DNA of 64,000 nucleotides from Paenacidovorax caeni. Its GTDB lineage: Bacteria > Pseudomonadota > Gammaproteobacteria > Burkholderiales > Burkholderiaceae_C. The translations under genes were made by a program, and so were the position numbers. The stretch lies in NCBI RefSeq assembly GCF_001298675.1, contig NZ_CYIG01000002.1, positions 1 through 64,000 of the forward strand, given 5' to 3'. Numbering within the stretch: the stretch's first letter is position 1; the number at the start of each line of letters is the position of its first letter. Shown piece by piece: positions 24,890-33,994 of this stretch. A model generated the notes under the pieces. That model did no database searches. It saw only the letters and a program-made list of their open reading frames with translations, and was not told where the DNA came from.

Positions 24890-26197
24890 TCAATGCTCGG
24901 CATCCGGCGTGCCGTGGCCCGGGGGCGTCCATATGCGGTGCGCATCCAGCAACACCCGGGCTTGCGCCTGCTGGGCCTCCAGGGCAGCCGTCTCCGCCGC
25001 CAGGCGGGCATCGAGGGCACCGCGCTGGGCCAGCAGCCAGTCGCCCAAACCACTCTCCCCCAGTGCGTAGGCACGCGCCTGCAGCGCCGCGCTTTTCTCA
25101 CTGTAGGCCAGGGCCTGGCGCTGCTGGGCCAGCGTGGTGCGCGCCTGTGCCGCTTCGCCAACCACGCGCCACGCCTCGGCCTCGACGCGCTGGCGTGTGC
25201 GCGCCAGTTCCTGCTGCGCCACGTCGGCCTGCGCCAAGGCAGCCTGCGCGTCGGCACGGCGCCCTGCACTGCCCAGGGGCAGCGAGACGTAGACCCCCAG
25301 CACATGCTCTTGCCCACCGCGCTCGCGCGTGGCGCGCACGCCCACCGTGGGGTCAGGGGTCCGCTCCAGCCGCATGCGTTCGGCTTGCAGGCGTGTTTGC
25401 CCGGCCTGCGCCTCGGCCAGCTCCAGTTCGTGGTTGTCCTCAAGAATGCGCGCGACCCAGGCGGCGGCAGGGTCCTGGCCGTCTGTACCACCCTCTGGCA
25501 CCTCGGCAGGCCAGGGGGCATCGGCCGGCGGCAGCAGGCTGGCCGGGTCCGGCAAGCCCGGGTAGCGGCGCAGCAGGCTCTGGCGAACGAGCATGGCCTG
25601 GGCAGCGGCGCGCGCAGCCTGGGCCTTCACGCGGGCATGCTCTGCCTGGGTGGCGAGCAATTCGAGCGTGGCGGCCTCGCCCAGATCCACCCGGCGCTGC
25701 GTGGCGGCCAGGGTGCGCGCCATCAGCGCCTCCTGGGCCTGCAGCAGTTGGTCCGTGCGCGCGGCGCGCAGGGCCTCGAACCAGTCCGCCAGCAGGGTGC
25801 GCGCGGCCTCATGCCAGGCGTCGGCCTGGGCAAGCACGGCCACCTGCTCAACGGCCGCGCCCAGTTGGCGGTCGGCCTCCACCTTGCCGGGCCAGCGCAT
25901 GGCTGTTTCCAGGCCCAGCTCGGTTTCCGCGTAGCGCGTGCCGCCCTGCTCGCGGCGCTGGTTGGCACCTGCCTTGGCCACCCAATCGTGCGGACCCGCG
26001 CGCAGGCGTTCGCCGCGCGCTTGCGCCAGTGCCAGGCCGGCACCGGCAGCGCGCACCTGGGGCAGTTGCACAAGGACTTCCTGCACGGTGGCGGGCGGCG
26101 GCAGTACCGCCCCGGGCACTTCCTGGGCGCGCGCGCCGCAGGCCAACGAAACGGCGCAGGCCAGCACCGTGAGGCAACGGACAGTGGCGCCTCTCAT
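24890..26197 (-). CDS. TolC-family outer-membrane component of the metal efflux system (CzcC-like)
   Basis: This 435-residue outer-membrane factor has a Sec signal (cleavage after ACGARA) and two long alpha-helical OEP repeats, rich in Ala, Gln and Arg, typical of the periplasmic tunnel. ELGLETAMRWPGKVEAD and VLGVYVSLPLGSAGRRADAQ are the paired strand/turn regions. It is the last gene of the RND operon, after the DUF3240 gene with a four-base overlap, and supplies the exit duct for the CzcA-like pump. The substrate is set by the pump, not by this protein. Confidence 0.88.
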   Translation of the reverse strand: MRGATVRCLTVLACAVSLACGARAQEVPGAVLPPPATVQEVLVQLPQVRAAGAGLALAQARGERLRAGPHDWVAKAGANQRREQGGTRYAETELGLETAMRWPGKVEADRQLGAAVEQVAVLAQADAWHEAARTLLADWFEALRAARTDQLLQAQEALMARTLAATQRRVDLGEAATLELLATQAEHARVKAQAARAAAQAMLVRQSLLRRYPGLPDPASLLPPADAPWPAEVPEGGTDGQDPAAAWVARILEDNHELELAEAQAGQTRLQAERMRLERTPDPTVGVRATRERGGQEHVLGVYVSLPLGSAGRRADAQAALAQADVAQQELARTRQRVEAEAWRVVGEAAQARTTLAQQRQALAYSEKSAALQARAYALGESGLGDWLLAQRGALDARLAAETAALEAQQAQARVLLDAHRIWTPPGHGTPDAEH

Positions 26198-26532
26198 GAC
26201 AGGCTCCCAAGGCGGCCAAAGGCCAGCAAGGGGGCGGCCCAGTAGGCAATCTGCGGGGTTGGCAGGGCCTTGCGCAGTGCATCAATGAGTGGCTCCACCT
26301 GGGTCTGGACGATGGCCAGCTGCACCAGCACGCGCCGTGCGCGGCCCTGCACCTGCTCCATGGACGAGGCCAGATGGATATGCGCTCCCATGCCCTGCGC
26401 CGGCACCAGGGTGAAGCCCGGGGCCATGTGCGGCAGCGTGCGCAGCAGATCCAGCACGTCTTCTTCGAGGGCAGCAGGAACTGCCAGGGTGAGCAGGCAG
26501 TCGGGGGTGGTCAATGCGGTATCGGCAGTCAT
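26194..26532 (-). CDS. DUF3240 family protein within the metal efflux operon
   Basis: This 112-residue soluble protein contains DCLLTLAVPAALEEDVLDLL near its start and GARRVLVQLA-type segments later, matching DUF3240, a small family found next to CzcA-type pumps. It resembles a PII/ferredoxin-like fold but its job is unknown. It overlaps both the pump gene and the outer-membrane gene by four bases, so it is tightly co-expressed with them. I see no metal-binding cluster of Cys or His beyond one His pair (HM, HIH). Confidence 0.8.
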   Translation of the reverse strand: MTADTALTTPDCLLTLAVPAALEEDVLDLLRTLPHMAPGFTLVPAQGMGAHIHLASSMEQVQGRARRVLVQLAIVQTQVEPLIDALRKALPTPQIAYWAAPLLAFGRLGSLS

Positions 26533-29500
26533 GGCGAGACGGCGCCTGCGGCGCGCGTGGAAGGAGAGGAAAGACCAAAGCGGCGGTACAGCAGCGGCAG
26601 CAGCACCAGCGTGAGGAAGGTGGAGCTGACCAGCCCCCCAATCACCACGATGGCCAGCGGGCGCTGAATTTCCGAGCCGGGCCCCGTGGCCAGTAGCAGC
26701 GGAATCAGCCCCAGCGCGGTGATGCTGGCCGTCATCAGCACCGGACGCAGGCGGCGCAGCGCACCTTGGCGCACCACTTCGGCCATCGGCATGCCACGTG
26801 CGGCCAGCTGGTTGAAGCAGGTAACGAGCACCAGCCCGTTGAGCACGGCAATCCCCATGAGCGCAATGAAGCCGACCGACGCCGGCACCGACAGGTATTC
26901 CCCCGTGAGTGCCAGGGCCACGATGCCGCCCACCAGGGCCAGCGGAATGTTGGCGAACACCAGCAACGCCTGGCGCAGGCTGCCCAGGGTGGCAAACAGC
27001 AAGCCGACGATGAGGGCCAGCGCCACCGGCACCACCATGCCCAGGCGCGCGGCAGCGCGCTGCTGGTTCTCGAACTGGCCGCCCCAGGCCAGGCTGTAGC
27101 CCGGTGGCAGCTTGACCTTCTGGGCCACTGCGGCCTGGGCCTCGGCCACGAAGCCCACCAGGTCGCGGCCACGCACGTTGGCGCGCACCACGGCCATGCG
27201 CGAGGACTGCTCGCGTTCGATCTTCACCGGCCCGTCGGCCACTTCCAGCCGCGCCAGCTGCGACAGCGCCACCGCGTCGCCGCCCGGCACGGGCAGGCGC
27301 AGCGCGGCAAAGCGTTCCGGCGACATGCGCAGGTCATCGCTACCGCGCACCACCAGAGGCACACGCCGCGCGTCCTGCATGACCACGCCCGCGCGCTGGC
27401 CTTCGACCAGCGTGCGCAAGTCGTTTTGCACTTGCTCCACCGACAACCCGAGGCGGCCGAGGGCCTGGCGGTCGAGGGCCACGCGCAGGTACTGCACGCC
27501 GTCGTTCTTGGTGGTGAGCACGTCCTCACTGCCTGGCAGGCTCTGCAGCACCTGAACGACTTCCTCGGCCAGGCGCGAAAGCTCTTGCGCCTGGGGCCCA
27601 AAGACCTTCACGGCCAAGTCGCCGCGCACGCCCGAGAGCATTTCGGAGGTGCGCATCTCGATCGGCTGGGTGAAGCTCAGGTTCACGCCGGGCACCGCCT
27701 CGGCAGCGGCGCGGATGGCGTCGATGAGCTCTTCCTTGGTCTTGAAGCGCCATTCGGCGCGCGGCTTGAGCACCAGGAAGCTGTCGGTCTCGTTCAGGCC
27801 CATGGGGTCAAGGCCCAACTCGTCCGAGCCCACGCGGGCCACGATGCGCTCGACCTCGGGCACCTGCGCCAGGATGCGGCGCTGCAGCGCCTGGTCCGTC
27901 GCGGCGGACTGCTCCAGGTTGATGGAGGGGAGCTTTTCCACCTGCATGATGATGTCGCCCTCGTCCAGCGACGGCATGAACGACTTGCCGATGAACGGAA
28001 ACAGCGCCAAGGCCCCCGCGAGCGCCAGCACCGCCCCGGCACCCACCACGCGCGGGTGGCGTAGCGCGGTATCGAGCAGCGGGGCATAGCCCGCCTCGAG
28101 CTTGCGCACCAGCCACGGGCTGGCATGGTGGCCGGGTGCATGCGGGCGCAGCAGCCACGAGGCGAGCACCGGAATCACCGTGAGCGACAACAGCAGCGAT
28201 GCCCCCAGCGCAAACACGATGGTCAGCGCCACCGGGCCAAACAGCTTGCCTTCCAGGCCCTGCAGTGTGAGCAGCGGCAGGAACACGATCATGATGATGG
28301 CGACGCCGGCGCCCACGGGGGTGGCCACCTCCTGCGTGGCCCGGTACAGCGCGTGCAGGCGCGGCGTACCCGGCTCTACCGGACGCGCTTCGATGTTTTC
28401 GACCACCACCACGGCCGCATCGACCAGCATGCCGATGGCAATGGCCAGGCCGCCCAGCGACATGAGGTTGGCAGACAGCCCCCACTGGCGCATGAGCACG
28501 AACGTGGCGAGCGCCGACAGCGGCAGAATGAGCGCCACCACCAGCGCCGCGCGCAGGTTGCCCAGGAACAGCAGCAGCAAGACGAGCACCAGGGCAATGG
28601 CTTCGGCAAGCGCCTTGCTGACCGTACCCACGGCGCGCTCGACCAGGCTGCCACGGTTGTAGAACGGCACGATCTTCATGCCTTCTGGCAGGCTGGCCTC
28701 GATCTCCTGCAGGCGCGCCTGCACGTCGTGCACCAGCTGGCGCGCATTGGCACCGCGCAGTCCCAGCACCAGCCCCTGCACGGCCTCGCCCTGGCCGTTC
28801 TGCGTGACGCTGCCGTAGCGTGTCAGTGCGCCCAGGCGAACCTCGGCCACATCCCCCACGCGTACGGGCGCTGCTGTGGCCTGCCCATCCTGCGAGCGCA
28901 CGACAACGGCGCGCAGATCGTCCAGGCTGGTGATGCTGCCGTCGCTGCGCACCAGCAGCGACTCTTCGCCACTGGACAAGCGCCCGGCGCCGTCGTTGCG
29001 GTTGTTGGCGGCCAGCGCGTCTTGCAGCTGCTGCAGCGACACGCGCCGCGCCGCCAGCCGGGCCATGTCGGGTGCCACCTCGAAAGTCTGAACCAGTCCA
29101 CCCAGGGTGTTCACGTCGGCCACCCCGGGGATGCCGCGCAGGCGTGGCCGGATGACGAAATCGAGCAGCTTGCGCCTTTCGGCCAGCGACGCATCGCCCT
29201 CAACGGTGAACATGAACATCTCACCCAACGGGGTGGTGATGGGCGCCAACCCCCCGCTGATGCCCTGGGGCAGATCGCCCATGACACCGGCCAGGCGCTC
29301 GCTGACCTGCTGGCGTGCCCAGTAGATGTCGGTGCCGTCGGCAAAGTCCAGCGTGATGTCGGCAATGGCGTATTTGGACTGCGAGCGCAGCATCGACTGG
29401 TGTGGAATACCCAGCAGTTCCTGCTCGATGGGGGCGACGATGCGCGCCTCGACCTCCGAAGGCGTCATGCCCGGGGCCTTGAGGATGATCTTCACCTGGG

Positions 29501-29633
29501 TGGTCGAGACGTCCGGGAAAGCGTCAATGGGCAGGTCACGCATTGCCAGCCAGCCCGCGCCCACCAGGCCCAGCGACAGCACCGCGATCAGCAGGCGTTG
29601 CGCCAGGGCAAAGGCAATCAGACGTTGCAACAT
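26529..29633 (-). CDS. czcA: heavy-metal efflux RND pump (CzcA/CusA family)
   Basis: This 1034-residue inner-membrane proton-driven pump has twelve expected membrane helices in two groups of six, with large periplasmic loops. The N-terminal LPIDAFPDVSTTQV, the SDELGLDPMGLNETDSF region and FMPSLDEGDI are hallmarks of the heavy-metal branch. In helix 4 the relay motif reads AIAIGMLVDAAVVVVEN: the second Asp and the Glu are present, but the DFG of CzcA is replaced, as in CusA. Metal choice (Zn/Co/Cd/Ni or Cu/Ag) is therefore open. The ATG at 29633 shares one base with the stop of the fusion-protein gene. Confidence 0.92.
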   Translation of the reverse strand: MLQRLIAFALAQRLLIAVLSLGLVGAGWLAMRDLPIDAFPDVSTTQVKIILKAPGMTPSEVEARIVAPIEQELLGIPHQSMLRSQSKYAIADITLDFADGTDIYWARQQVSERLAGVMGDLPQGISGGLAPITTPLGEMFMFTVEGDASLAERRKLLDFVIRPRLRGIPGVADVNTLGGLVQTFEVAPDMARLAARRVSLQQLQDALAANNRNDGAGRLSSGEESLLVRSDGSITSLDDLRAVVVRSQDGQATAAPVRVGDVAEVRLGALTRYGSVTQNGQGEAVQGLVLGLRGANARQLVHDVQARLQEIEASLPEGMKIVPFYNRGSLVERAVGTVSKALAEAIALVLVLLLLFLGNLRAALVVALILPLSALATFVLMRQWGLSANLMSLGGLAIAIGMLVDAAVVVVENIEARPVEPGTPRLHALYRATQEVATPVGAGVAIIMIVFLPLLTLQGLEGKLFGPVALTIVFALGASLLLSLTVIPVLASWLLRPHAPGHHASPWLVRKLEAGYAPLLDTALRHPRVVGAGAVLALAGALALFPFIGKSFMPSLDEGDIIMQVEKLPSINLEQSAATDQALQRRILAQVPEVERIVARVGSDELGLDPMGLNETDSFLVLKPRAEWRFKTKEELIDAIRAAAEAVPGVNLSFTQPIEMRTSEMLSGVRGDLAVKVFGPQAQELSRLAEEVVQVLQSLPGSEDVLTTKNDGVQYLRVALDRQALGRLGLSVEQVQNDLRTLVEGQRAGVVMQDARRVPLVVRGSDDLRMSPERFAALRLPVPGGDAVALSQLARLEVADGPVKIEREQSSRMAVVRANVRGRDLVGFVAEAQAAVAQKVKLPPGYSLAWGGQFENQQRAAARLGMVVPVALALIVGLLFATLGSLRQALLVFANIPLALVGGIVALALTGEYLSVPASVGFIALMGIAVLNGLVLVTCFNQLAARGMPMAEVVRQGALRRLRPVLMTASITALGLIPLLLATGPGSEIQRPLAIVVIGGLVSSTFLTLVLLPLLYRRFGLSSPSTRAAGAVSP

Positions 29634-30775
29634 CACGGTGCCGTGCCTTCCTGGCCCAGGCCGAGCCAAGCGCCCTTGAGGGCGGCAATGCCACCCACGG
29701 CCACTTCATCGCCCACCTTCAACCCGGAGCGCACAGGCTGCATGGCCTGCTGCCCAGCCCCTTGGGCGGCGCCGTCCAGCACCACCGGTGTGGGTACGAA
29801 GCCCTGCGCACTGCGCACAAACACATAGGCCTTGCCATCCTGGCGCACCACGGCTTGCACGGGCACGCTGGGGCCTGTGTGTGCGCCGTTTGCCCCACCC
29901 GGCGTGGGCAGCACGGTGGCCTGGACGACCTGCTGCAGGCGCAAGCAGTCCTCGGCTGCCGTGAAGTCGGCACGCACCTGAACTGCCTGGTTGGCACCCA
30001 GTACCTGCGGCACGATGGCCGCCAGCTTTGCGGGCGCCTGGCAGCCTTGCAGTGCCAGGGCATCGCCTACGCGCAGGCTGCGGGCTTGTTCGGGCGTGGC
30101 CTGCAGCACGATGGCCAGGCGCCCGGAACGCGCCAGCTTCACCACGGGCATTCCGGCATCCAGGCGCTGCCCGGGCACGGCGCTGACCTCCAGCACCGTG
30201 GCCGGAGCCGTGGCGCGCAGCAACACCTGCGGCTGCAAGCCGCCACCTGCCTGCCCGATGGACTGCAGCGCTTGCCGGCGTTCCTGCACGGCCAACTGGG
30301 CCTGCTCATCCTGCGCCCGGCTGTCTTGCAACCGCTGCGCGGGAATGATGCCTTCGGCGTGCAACTGCGTATCACGTGCCAGCTTGCTCGCCGTAAGCCG
30401 CGCCTGGGACTGCGCCTGCGCCAGCTCGCGCTGCCAGGCAAGCAACTCGGGACTGAGCAAGCGGGCTACGCTCTGGCCCGCCTTCACGCGCTCGCCTGGC
30501 GCCACAAACACCTGCTGCACCACGCCAGCCAACGGCGCACTGAGCAACTCCGTGGCCTGAGGCGGCAGTTCCACCTGCCCCTGGAGCACCAGGCCTGCGC
30601 TTGGCTGCACAGGCGCTGCGGCAAGTGTGAGCGTACGCACACCTGCGGCCTCGGCCTGTGCAGGGGTCCAGGCAATGAGTGGAGCGCCCTCGGCGGCCAT
30701 GGCCAAGGTGGCAAGGAAAAAGCAAGAAAGCGCGCGCCAGTCGCGGCGCGCGGTGAGAGGGTAGGAAGGCTGCAT
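29633..30775 (-). CDS. periplasmic membrane-fusion protein of the metal efflux system (CzcB-like)
   Basis: This 380-residue adaptor has a Sec-type start (RDWRALSCFFLATLAMA), a lipoyl/barrel-sandwich hybrid region (SAPLAGVVQQVFVAPGERVKAG), a coiled-coil hairpin (about 120-190) and beta-barrel domains (GRLAIVLQATPEQARSLRVG). It links the pump to the TolC-like duct. The His-rich N-terminal metal-binding segment of some CzcB proteins is absent. It is the first gene of the operon (fusion protein, pump, DUF3240, outer-membrane factor). The ATG at 30775 gives the best signal peptide; a start ten codons earlier is possible. Confidence 0.88.
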   Translation of the reverse strand: MQPSYPLTARRDWRALSCFFLATLAMAAEGAPLIAWTPAQAEAAGVRTLTLAAAPVQPSAGLVLQGQVELPPQATELLSAPLAGVVQQVFVAPGERVKAGQSVARLLSPELLAWQRELAQAQSQARLTASKLARDTQLHAEGIIPAQRLQDSRAQDEQAQLAVQERRQALQSIGQAGGGLQPQVLLRATAPATVLEVSAVPGQRLDAGMPVVKLARSGRLAIVLQATPEQARSLRVGDALALQGCQAPAKLAAIVPQVLGANQAVQVRADFTAAEDCLRLQQVVQATVLPTPGGANGAHTGPSVPVQAVVRQDGKAYVFVRSAQGFVPTPVVLDGAAQGAGQQAMQPVRSGLKVGDEVAVGGIAALKGAWLGLGQEGTAP

Positions 30776-31085
30776 GGTGAAGAACCCGGTTCGCCACGTT
30801 GGCAAACAAACACAGCCAGTCTAGGCAGCAGACATGAACAGGAAATGAAGGCACACCGCCCCCGGGCAGCCAAAACAGCTGGGCAAAAAAACGCACCACA
30901 AACGTCTGCCATGCCGCCCCACCCCACCCGAAAAGCCTCCTTTTTGGTGCGCACAGCACCACAACGTGGCATTTGCGCCGCATTGCTCACCAAAACGGTG
31001 CGACGGTTATGCATGAGTACATACGTTTTTGGCATAATTCATTGCTGCACTGCCACATAACTTTTCCTCATCGAAAGCCTTTTTT
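30776..31085. promoter_or_regulatory. divergent promoter region of the metal efflux operon and gdhA
   Basis: This 310-base gap serves two divergent units. On the gdhA side CATAAT (about 31032-31037) could be the -10 box. Two related dyads stand upstream: GGTGC-GCACA-GCACC (30946-30960) and CACC-AAAAC-GGTG (30988-31000). Each includes a CACCAAAA motif in one orientation, so one regulator could bind both. No metal-responsive operator that I recognise (MerR-type spacing, CueR or Zur) is evident. Confidence 0.4.
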
Positions 31086-32429
31086 ATGAAGTACGCGTCC
31101 GTAGGCCAATTCCTTGAACATGTTGCCCAGCGCAACCCCGGCCAGCCCGAGTTCCTGCAAGCCGTGACCGAGGTCATGGAAAGCCTGTGGCCCTTCATTG
31201 AAAAGCACCCCAAGTACGCAGAGCACGGACTGCTGGAGCGCCTGGTCGAGCCCGAGCGTGCCATCCAGTTCCGCGTGAGCTGGCAGGATGACCACGGCAC
31301 CGTGCATGTAAACCGCGGTTTCCGCATCCAGCACAGCATGGCCATCGGCCCCTACAAGGGCGGCATCCGCTTCCACCCCTCGGTGAACCAGTCGGTGCTC
31401 AAGTTCCTGGCGTTCGAGCAAACCTTCAAGAACGCGCTGACCACGCTGCCCATGGGCGGCGGCAAGGGCGGTTCGGACTTCGACCCCAAGGGCAAGAGCC
31501 CGGCCGAAGTCATGCGCTTCTGCCAGGCCTTCGTGACTGAGCTGTTCCGCCACGTGGGCCCGGACACCGACGTGCCCGCCGGCGACATCGGCGTGGGTGG
31601 CCGCGAGGTCGGCTACATGGCCGGCATGTACAAGAAGCTGGCCAACAACGCTTCCAGCGTGTTCACTGGCAAGGGCCTGAGCTTCGGCGGCTCGCTGATC
31701 CGCCCCGAGGCCACGGGCTACGGCACGGTGTATTTCGCCGACGAAATGCTCAAGACGCGCGGCCAGTCGTTCCAGGGCAAGACGGTGTCCGTGTCCGGTT
31801 CGGGCAACGTGGCGCAGTACGCCGTGGAAAAGGCCATGCAACTCGGCGCCAAGGTGGTCACGGTGTCCGACTCGTCGGGCACGGTCTACGACAAGGACGG
31901 CTTCACGCCCGAGAAGCTGGCCATCCTGATGGACGTAAAGAACCACCGCTATGGCCGCGTGAACGAATACGCCGAGAAGGTGGGCGCCGAGTTCATCGCC
32001 GGCAAGACGCCGTGGCACATCAAGGTGGACGTGGCACTGCCCTGCGCCACGCAGAACGAACTGGACGAGAACGATGCCAAGGTGCTGATCGCCAATGGCG
32101 TGCTGTGCGTGGCCGAAGGCGCGAACATGCCCTCGACCATCGAGGCTGCCAAGGCATTTGAAGCCGCTGGCGTGCTCTACGCACCCGGCAAAGCCAGCAA
32201 CGCCGGTGGCGTGGCCACCTCGGGCCTGGAAATGAGCCAGAACGCCATGCGCCTGTCGTGGACGCGCGACGAAGTGGACGCACGCCTGCTGCAGATCATG
32301 CAAGGCATCCACGCCGCCTGCCTGCAGTACGGCAAGCGTGCCGACGGCAGCGTGAGCTACATTGACGGCGCCAACATCGCCGGCTTCGTGAAGGTGGCCG
32401 ACGCAATGATCGCCCAGGGCGTGATCTGA
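31086..32429 (+). CDS. gdhA: NADP-specific glutamate dehydrogenase
   Basis: The enzyme makes glutamate from 2-oxoglutarate and ammonia with NADPH. The 447-residue length is typical of the hexameric GDH family. The substrate pocket is seen in GPYKGGIRFHPSVN and PMGGGKGGSDFDPKGK (catalytic lysines), DVPAGDIGVGGREVGYM follows, and the dinucleotide fold begins VSVSGSGNVAQYA. The active-site A/S-rich GKASNAGGVATSGLEMSQN is intact. No clear Shine-Dalgarno precedes the ATG; the upstream bases are T-rich. It faces the metal efflux operon head-to-head and is followed by a strong terminator. Confidence 0.96.
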   Translation: MKYASVGQFLEHVAQRNPGQPEFLQAVTEVMESLWPFIEKHPKYAEHGLLERLVEPERAIQFRVSWQDDHGTVHVNRGFRIQHSMAIGPYKGGIRFHPSVNQSVLKFLAFEQTFKNALTTLPMGGGKGGSDFDPKGKSPAEVMRFCQAFVTELFRHVGPDTDVPAGDIGVGGREVGYMAGMYKKLANNASSVFTGKGLSFGGSLIRPEATGYGTVYFADEMLKTRGQSFQGKTVSVSGSGNVAQYAVEKAMQLGAKVVTVSDSSGTVYDKDGFTPEKLAILMDVKNHRYGRVNEYAEKVGAEFIAGKTPWHIKVDVALPCATQNELDENDAKVLIANGVLCVAEGANMPSTIEAAKAFEAAGVLYAPGKASNAGGVATSGLEMSQNAMRLSWTRDEVDARLLQIMQGIHAACLQYGKRADGSVSYIDGANIAGFVKVADAMIAQGVI

Positions 32430-32472
32430 CGCAGCGCAGGCCCGGCCCGCTGCGGCGGCCGGCCGCACCTTA

Positions 32473-32526
32473 GAACGTTTTTACGTTCGGACAGCCCCGT
32501 GCCACGGCCCGGGGCTTTGTTTTTTC
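32473..32526 (+). terminator. double hairpin terminator after gdhA
   Basis: A perfect GAACGT-TTTT-ACGTTC hairpin (32473-32488) is followed by a second stem, AGCCCCG (32493-32499) with CGGGGCT (32510-32516), then TTTGTTTTTT. The second is a textbook rho-independent terminator. It ends about 35 bases before the miaA start. Confidence 0.85.
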
Positions 32527-32560
32527 CGGCCCCGGCATTCTTTGTTACGCTCGCACGCCT

Positions 32561-33559
32561 ATGTCCGCGCCCGCACCTTCCCCCGCCCTGCCCTGCATCG
32601 CCATCGCTGGCCCAACCGCCTGCGGCAAAACGGCGGGCGCCCTGGCCCTGGCGGCGGTGCTGCAGCGGCGCGGCATACGTGCGGAGATCATCAGCGTCGA
32701 TTCGGCCCTGGTATACCGTGGCATGGACATCGGTACCGCCAAGCCCAGCGCCAGTGAGCAGGCCAGCGTACCGCACCATCTGATCGACATCCGCGACCCC
32801 CAGCAGGCCTACAGCGCAGCGGAGTTCGTACAGGACGCGTCGCGGCTCATCGCCGAAATCCGCGCGCGTGGCGCACTGCCGCTGCTGGTGGGCGGCACCA
32901 TGCTGTACTTCAAGGCGCTGTTCGATGGCATCGACGACATGCCGCCCGCAGATGCCGCGGTGCGTGCGCGCATCAATGCGCAGGCTGCGCTTGAGGGCTG
33001 GCCCGCCCTGCACGCTGAACTGGCGCGCGTGGATCCGGCGACGGCGGCACGCCTGGCACCCGGCGACAGCCAGCGCATCCAGCGTGCACTTGAGGTGTGG
33101 CATGTGTCGGGGCGCCCCTTGTCCAGCTTTCATACTCCTAAAAAAGAAGCTACCAGCGCAGGACCAGAAAGCGTTACAGCCCTTTTTTCCTTAGAGCCAC
33201 AAGACCGCACCTGGCTGCACACGCGCATCGCCCAGCGCTTTGATGCCATGGTGCAGGCGGGCTTGGTGCAGGAGGTGCAGACCCTGCATGCGCGCGGTGA
33301 CCTGCACGCCGACCTGCCCAGCATGCGTTGCGTGGGCTACCGCCAGGTCTGGGAGGCGCTTGATGCCCAGGCTGCCAGCGGCCGACCGCTAGATATGCAC
33401 GGCCTGCGCGAACGCGGCATCGCCGCCACGCGCCAACTGGCCAAGCGCCAGATCACTTGGCTGCGGAGCATGCCGCAGCGCCGCGCCATCGCCTGCGATG
33501 CGCCAGACGCCCTGGCGCAATTGCTGCAGGGCGCGCTGGCGCTGCTGCCGGGCACCTGA
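32561..33559 (+). CDS. miaA: tRNA dimethylallyltransferase MiaA
   Basis: MiaA adds the dimethylallyl group to A37 of tRNAs that read UNN codons. The P-loop is [12 protein letters not shown], followed by [19 protein letters not shown] and the tRNA-binding [20 protein letters not shown]. The 332-residue length is normal. Near the C-terminus [13 protein letters not shown] and [13 protein letters not shown] are conserved. The segment about 193-211 is encoded by a dispersed repeat and replaces a variable loop after [10 protein letters not shown]. Promoter signals must lie in the 30 bases after the gdhA terminator; TTACGCT at 32545-32551 is a weak -10 candidate. Confidence 0.95.
   Translation: MSAPAPSPALPCIAIAGPTACGKTAGALALAAVLQRRGIRAEIISVDSALVYRGMDIGTAKPSASEQASVPHHLIDIRDPQQAYSAAEFVQDASRLIAEIRARGALPLLVGGTMLYFKALFDGIDDMPPADAAVRARINAQAALEGWPALHAELARVDPATAARLAPGDSQRIQRALEVWHVSGRPLSSFHTPKKEATSAGPESVTALFSLEPQDRTWLHTRIAQRFDAMVQAGLVQEVQTLHARGDLHADLPSMRCVGYRQVWEALDAQAASGRPLDMHGLRERGIAATRQLAKRQITWLRSMPQRRAIACDAPDALAQLLQGALALLPGT
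33137..33193 (-). repeat. dispersed repeat copy read in frame (antisense) inside miaA
   Basis: On the minus strand it reads AAAAAAGGGCTGTAACGCTT, TCTGGTCC, then TGCGCTGGTAGCTTCTTTTT, a diverged but collinear copy of the consensus. It is A/T-rich compared with the rest of miaA and encodes a Lys/Glu/Ser-rich loop. Confidence 0.65.
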
Positions 33560-33565
33560 GAACGC

Positions 33566-33994
33566 TCACTCGATGCTCAGACGCCGCGAGGTGTCGTTCA
33601 CCCGCTTGGGCAGCGTGAGCGTGAGGATGCCGTTGTCGTACCGCGCCTTGGACTGGGCGGCGTCAATATCGGCGGGCAGCTGGAAGCTGCGCGACACCGC
33701 GCCGTAGAAGCGCTCCGAGCGCAGCACCTTCTCGCCCTCGGTCTTCTGGTCGAGCTGGCGCACCTCGGCACGCAACGTGACCACACTGCCATCGATCGCG
33801 ACGTGGATATCTTCCTTCGGCACGCCGGGTACCTCGGCCTGCACGGTAAAACCGCCCTCGGTTTCCTTCACGTCCACCTTGATTTGCGAGGGCGCGGGCA
33901 GGCCGTCGCCATGCAGCGGACGCACGTAGAAACCGGGTGCGAAGTCCTTGAAGAAGTCATCGAACAAGCTGCCGCGGGTCACCAGAGAGTTCAT
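33566..33994 (-). CDS. Hsp20/alpha-crystallin small heat-shock protein
   Basis: This 142-residue cytoplasmic holdase has an alpha-crystallin domain (about 40-135): KVDVKETEGGFTVQAEVPGV, EDIHVAIDGSVVTLRAE and a C-terminal ARYDNGILTLTLPKR with the A-x-x-x-N-G-x-L motif. It ends in a short tail without a clear IxI motif. The ATG at 33994 has AAGGAG nine bases upstream. It converges with miaA at a six-base gap. No sigma-32 type promoter is certain. Confidence 0.93.
   Translation of the reverse strand: MNSLVTRGSLFDDFFKDFAPGFYVRPLHGDGLPAPSQIKVDVKETEGGFTVQAEVPGVPKEDIHVAIDGSVVTLRAEVRQLDQKTEGEKVLRSERFYGAVSRSFQLPADIDAAQSKARYDNGILTLTLPKRVNDTSRRLSIE

Noticed and set aside
24890-26532. DUF3240 and the outer-membrane factor as part of a new secretion system.
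   Set aside because: The gene order and sequences fit a heavy-metal RND efflux operon.
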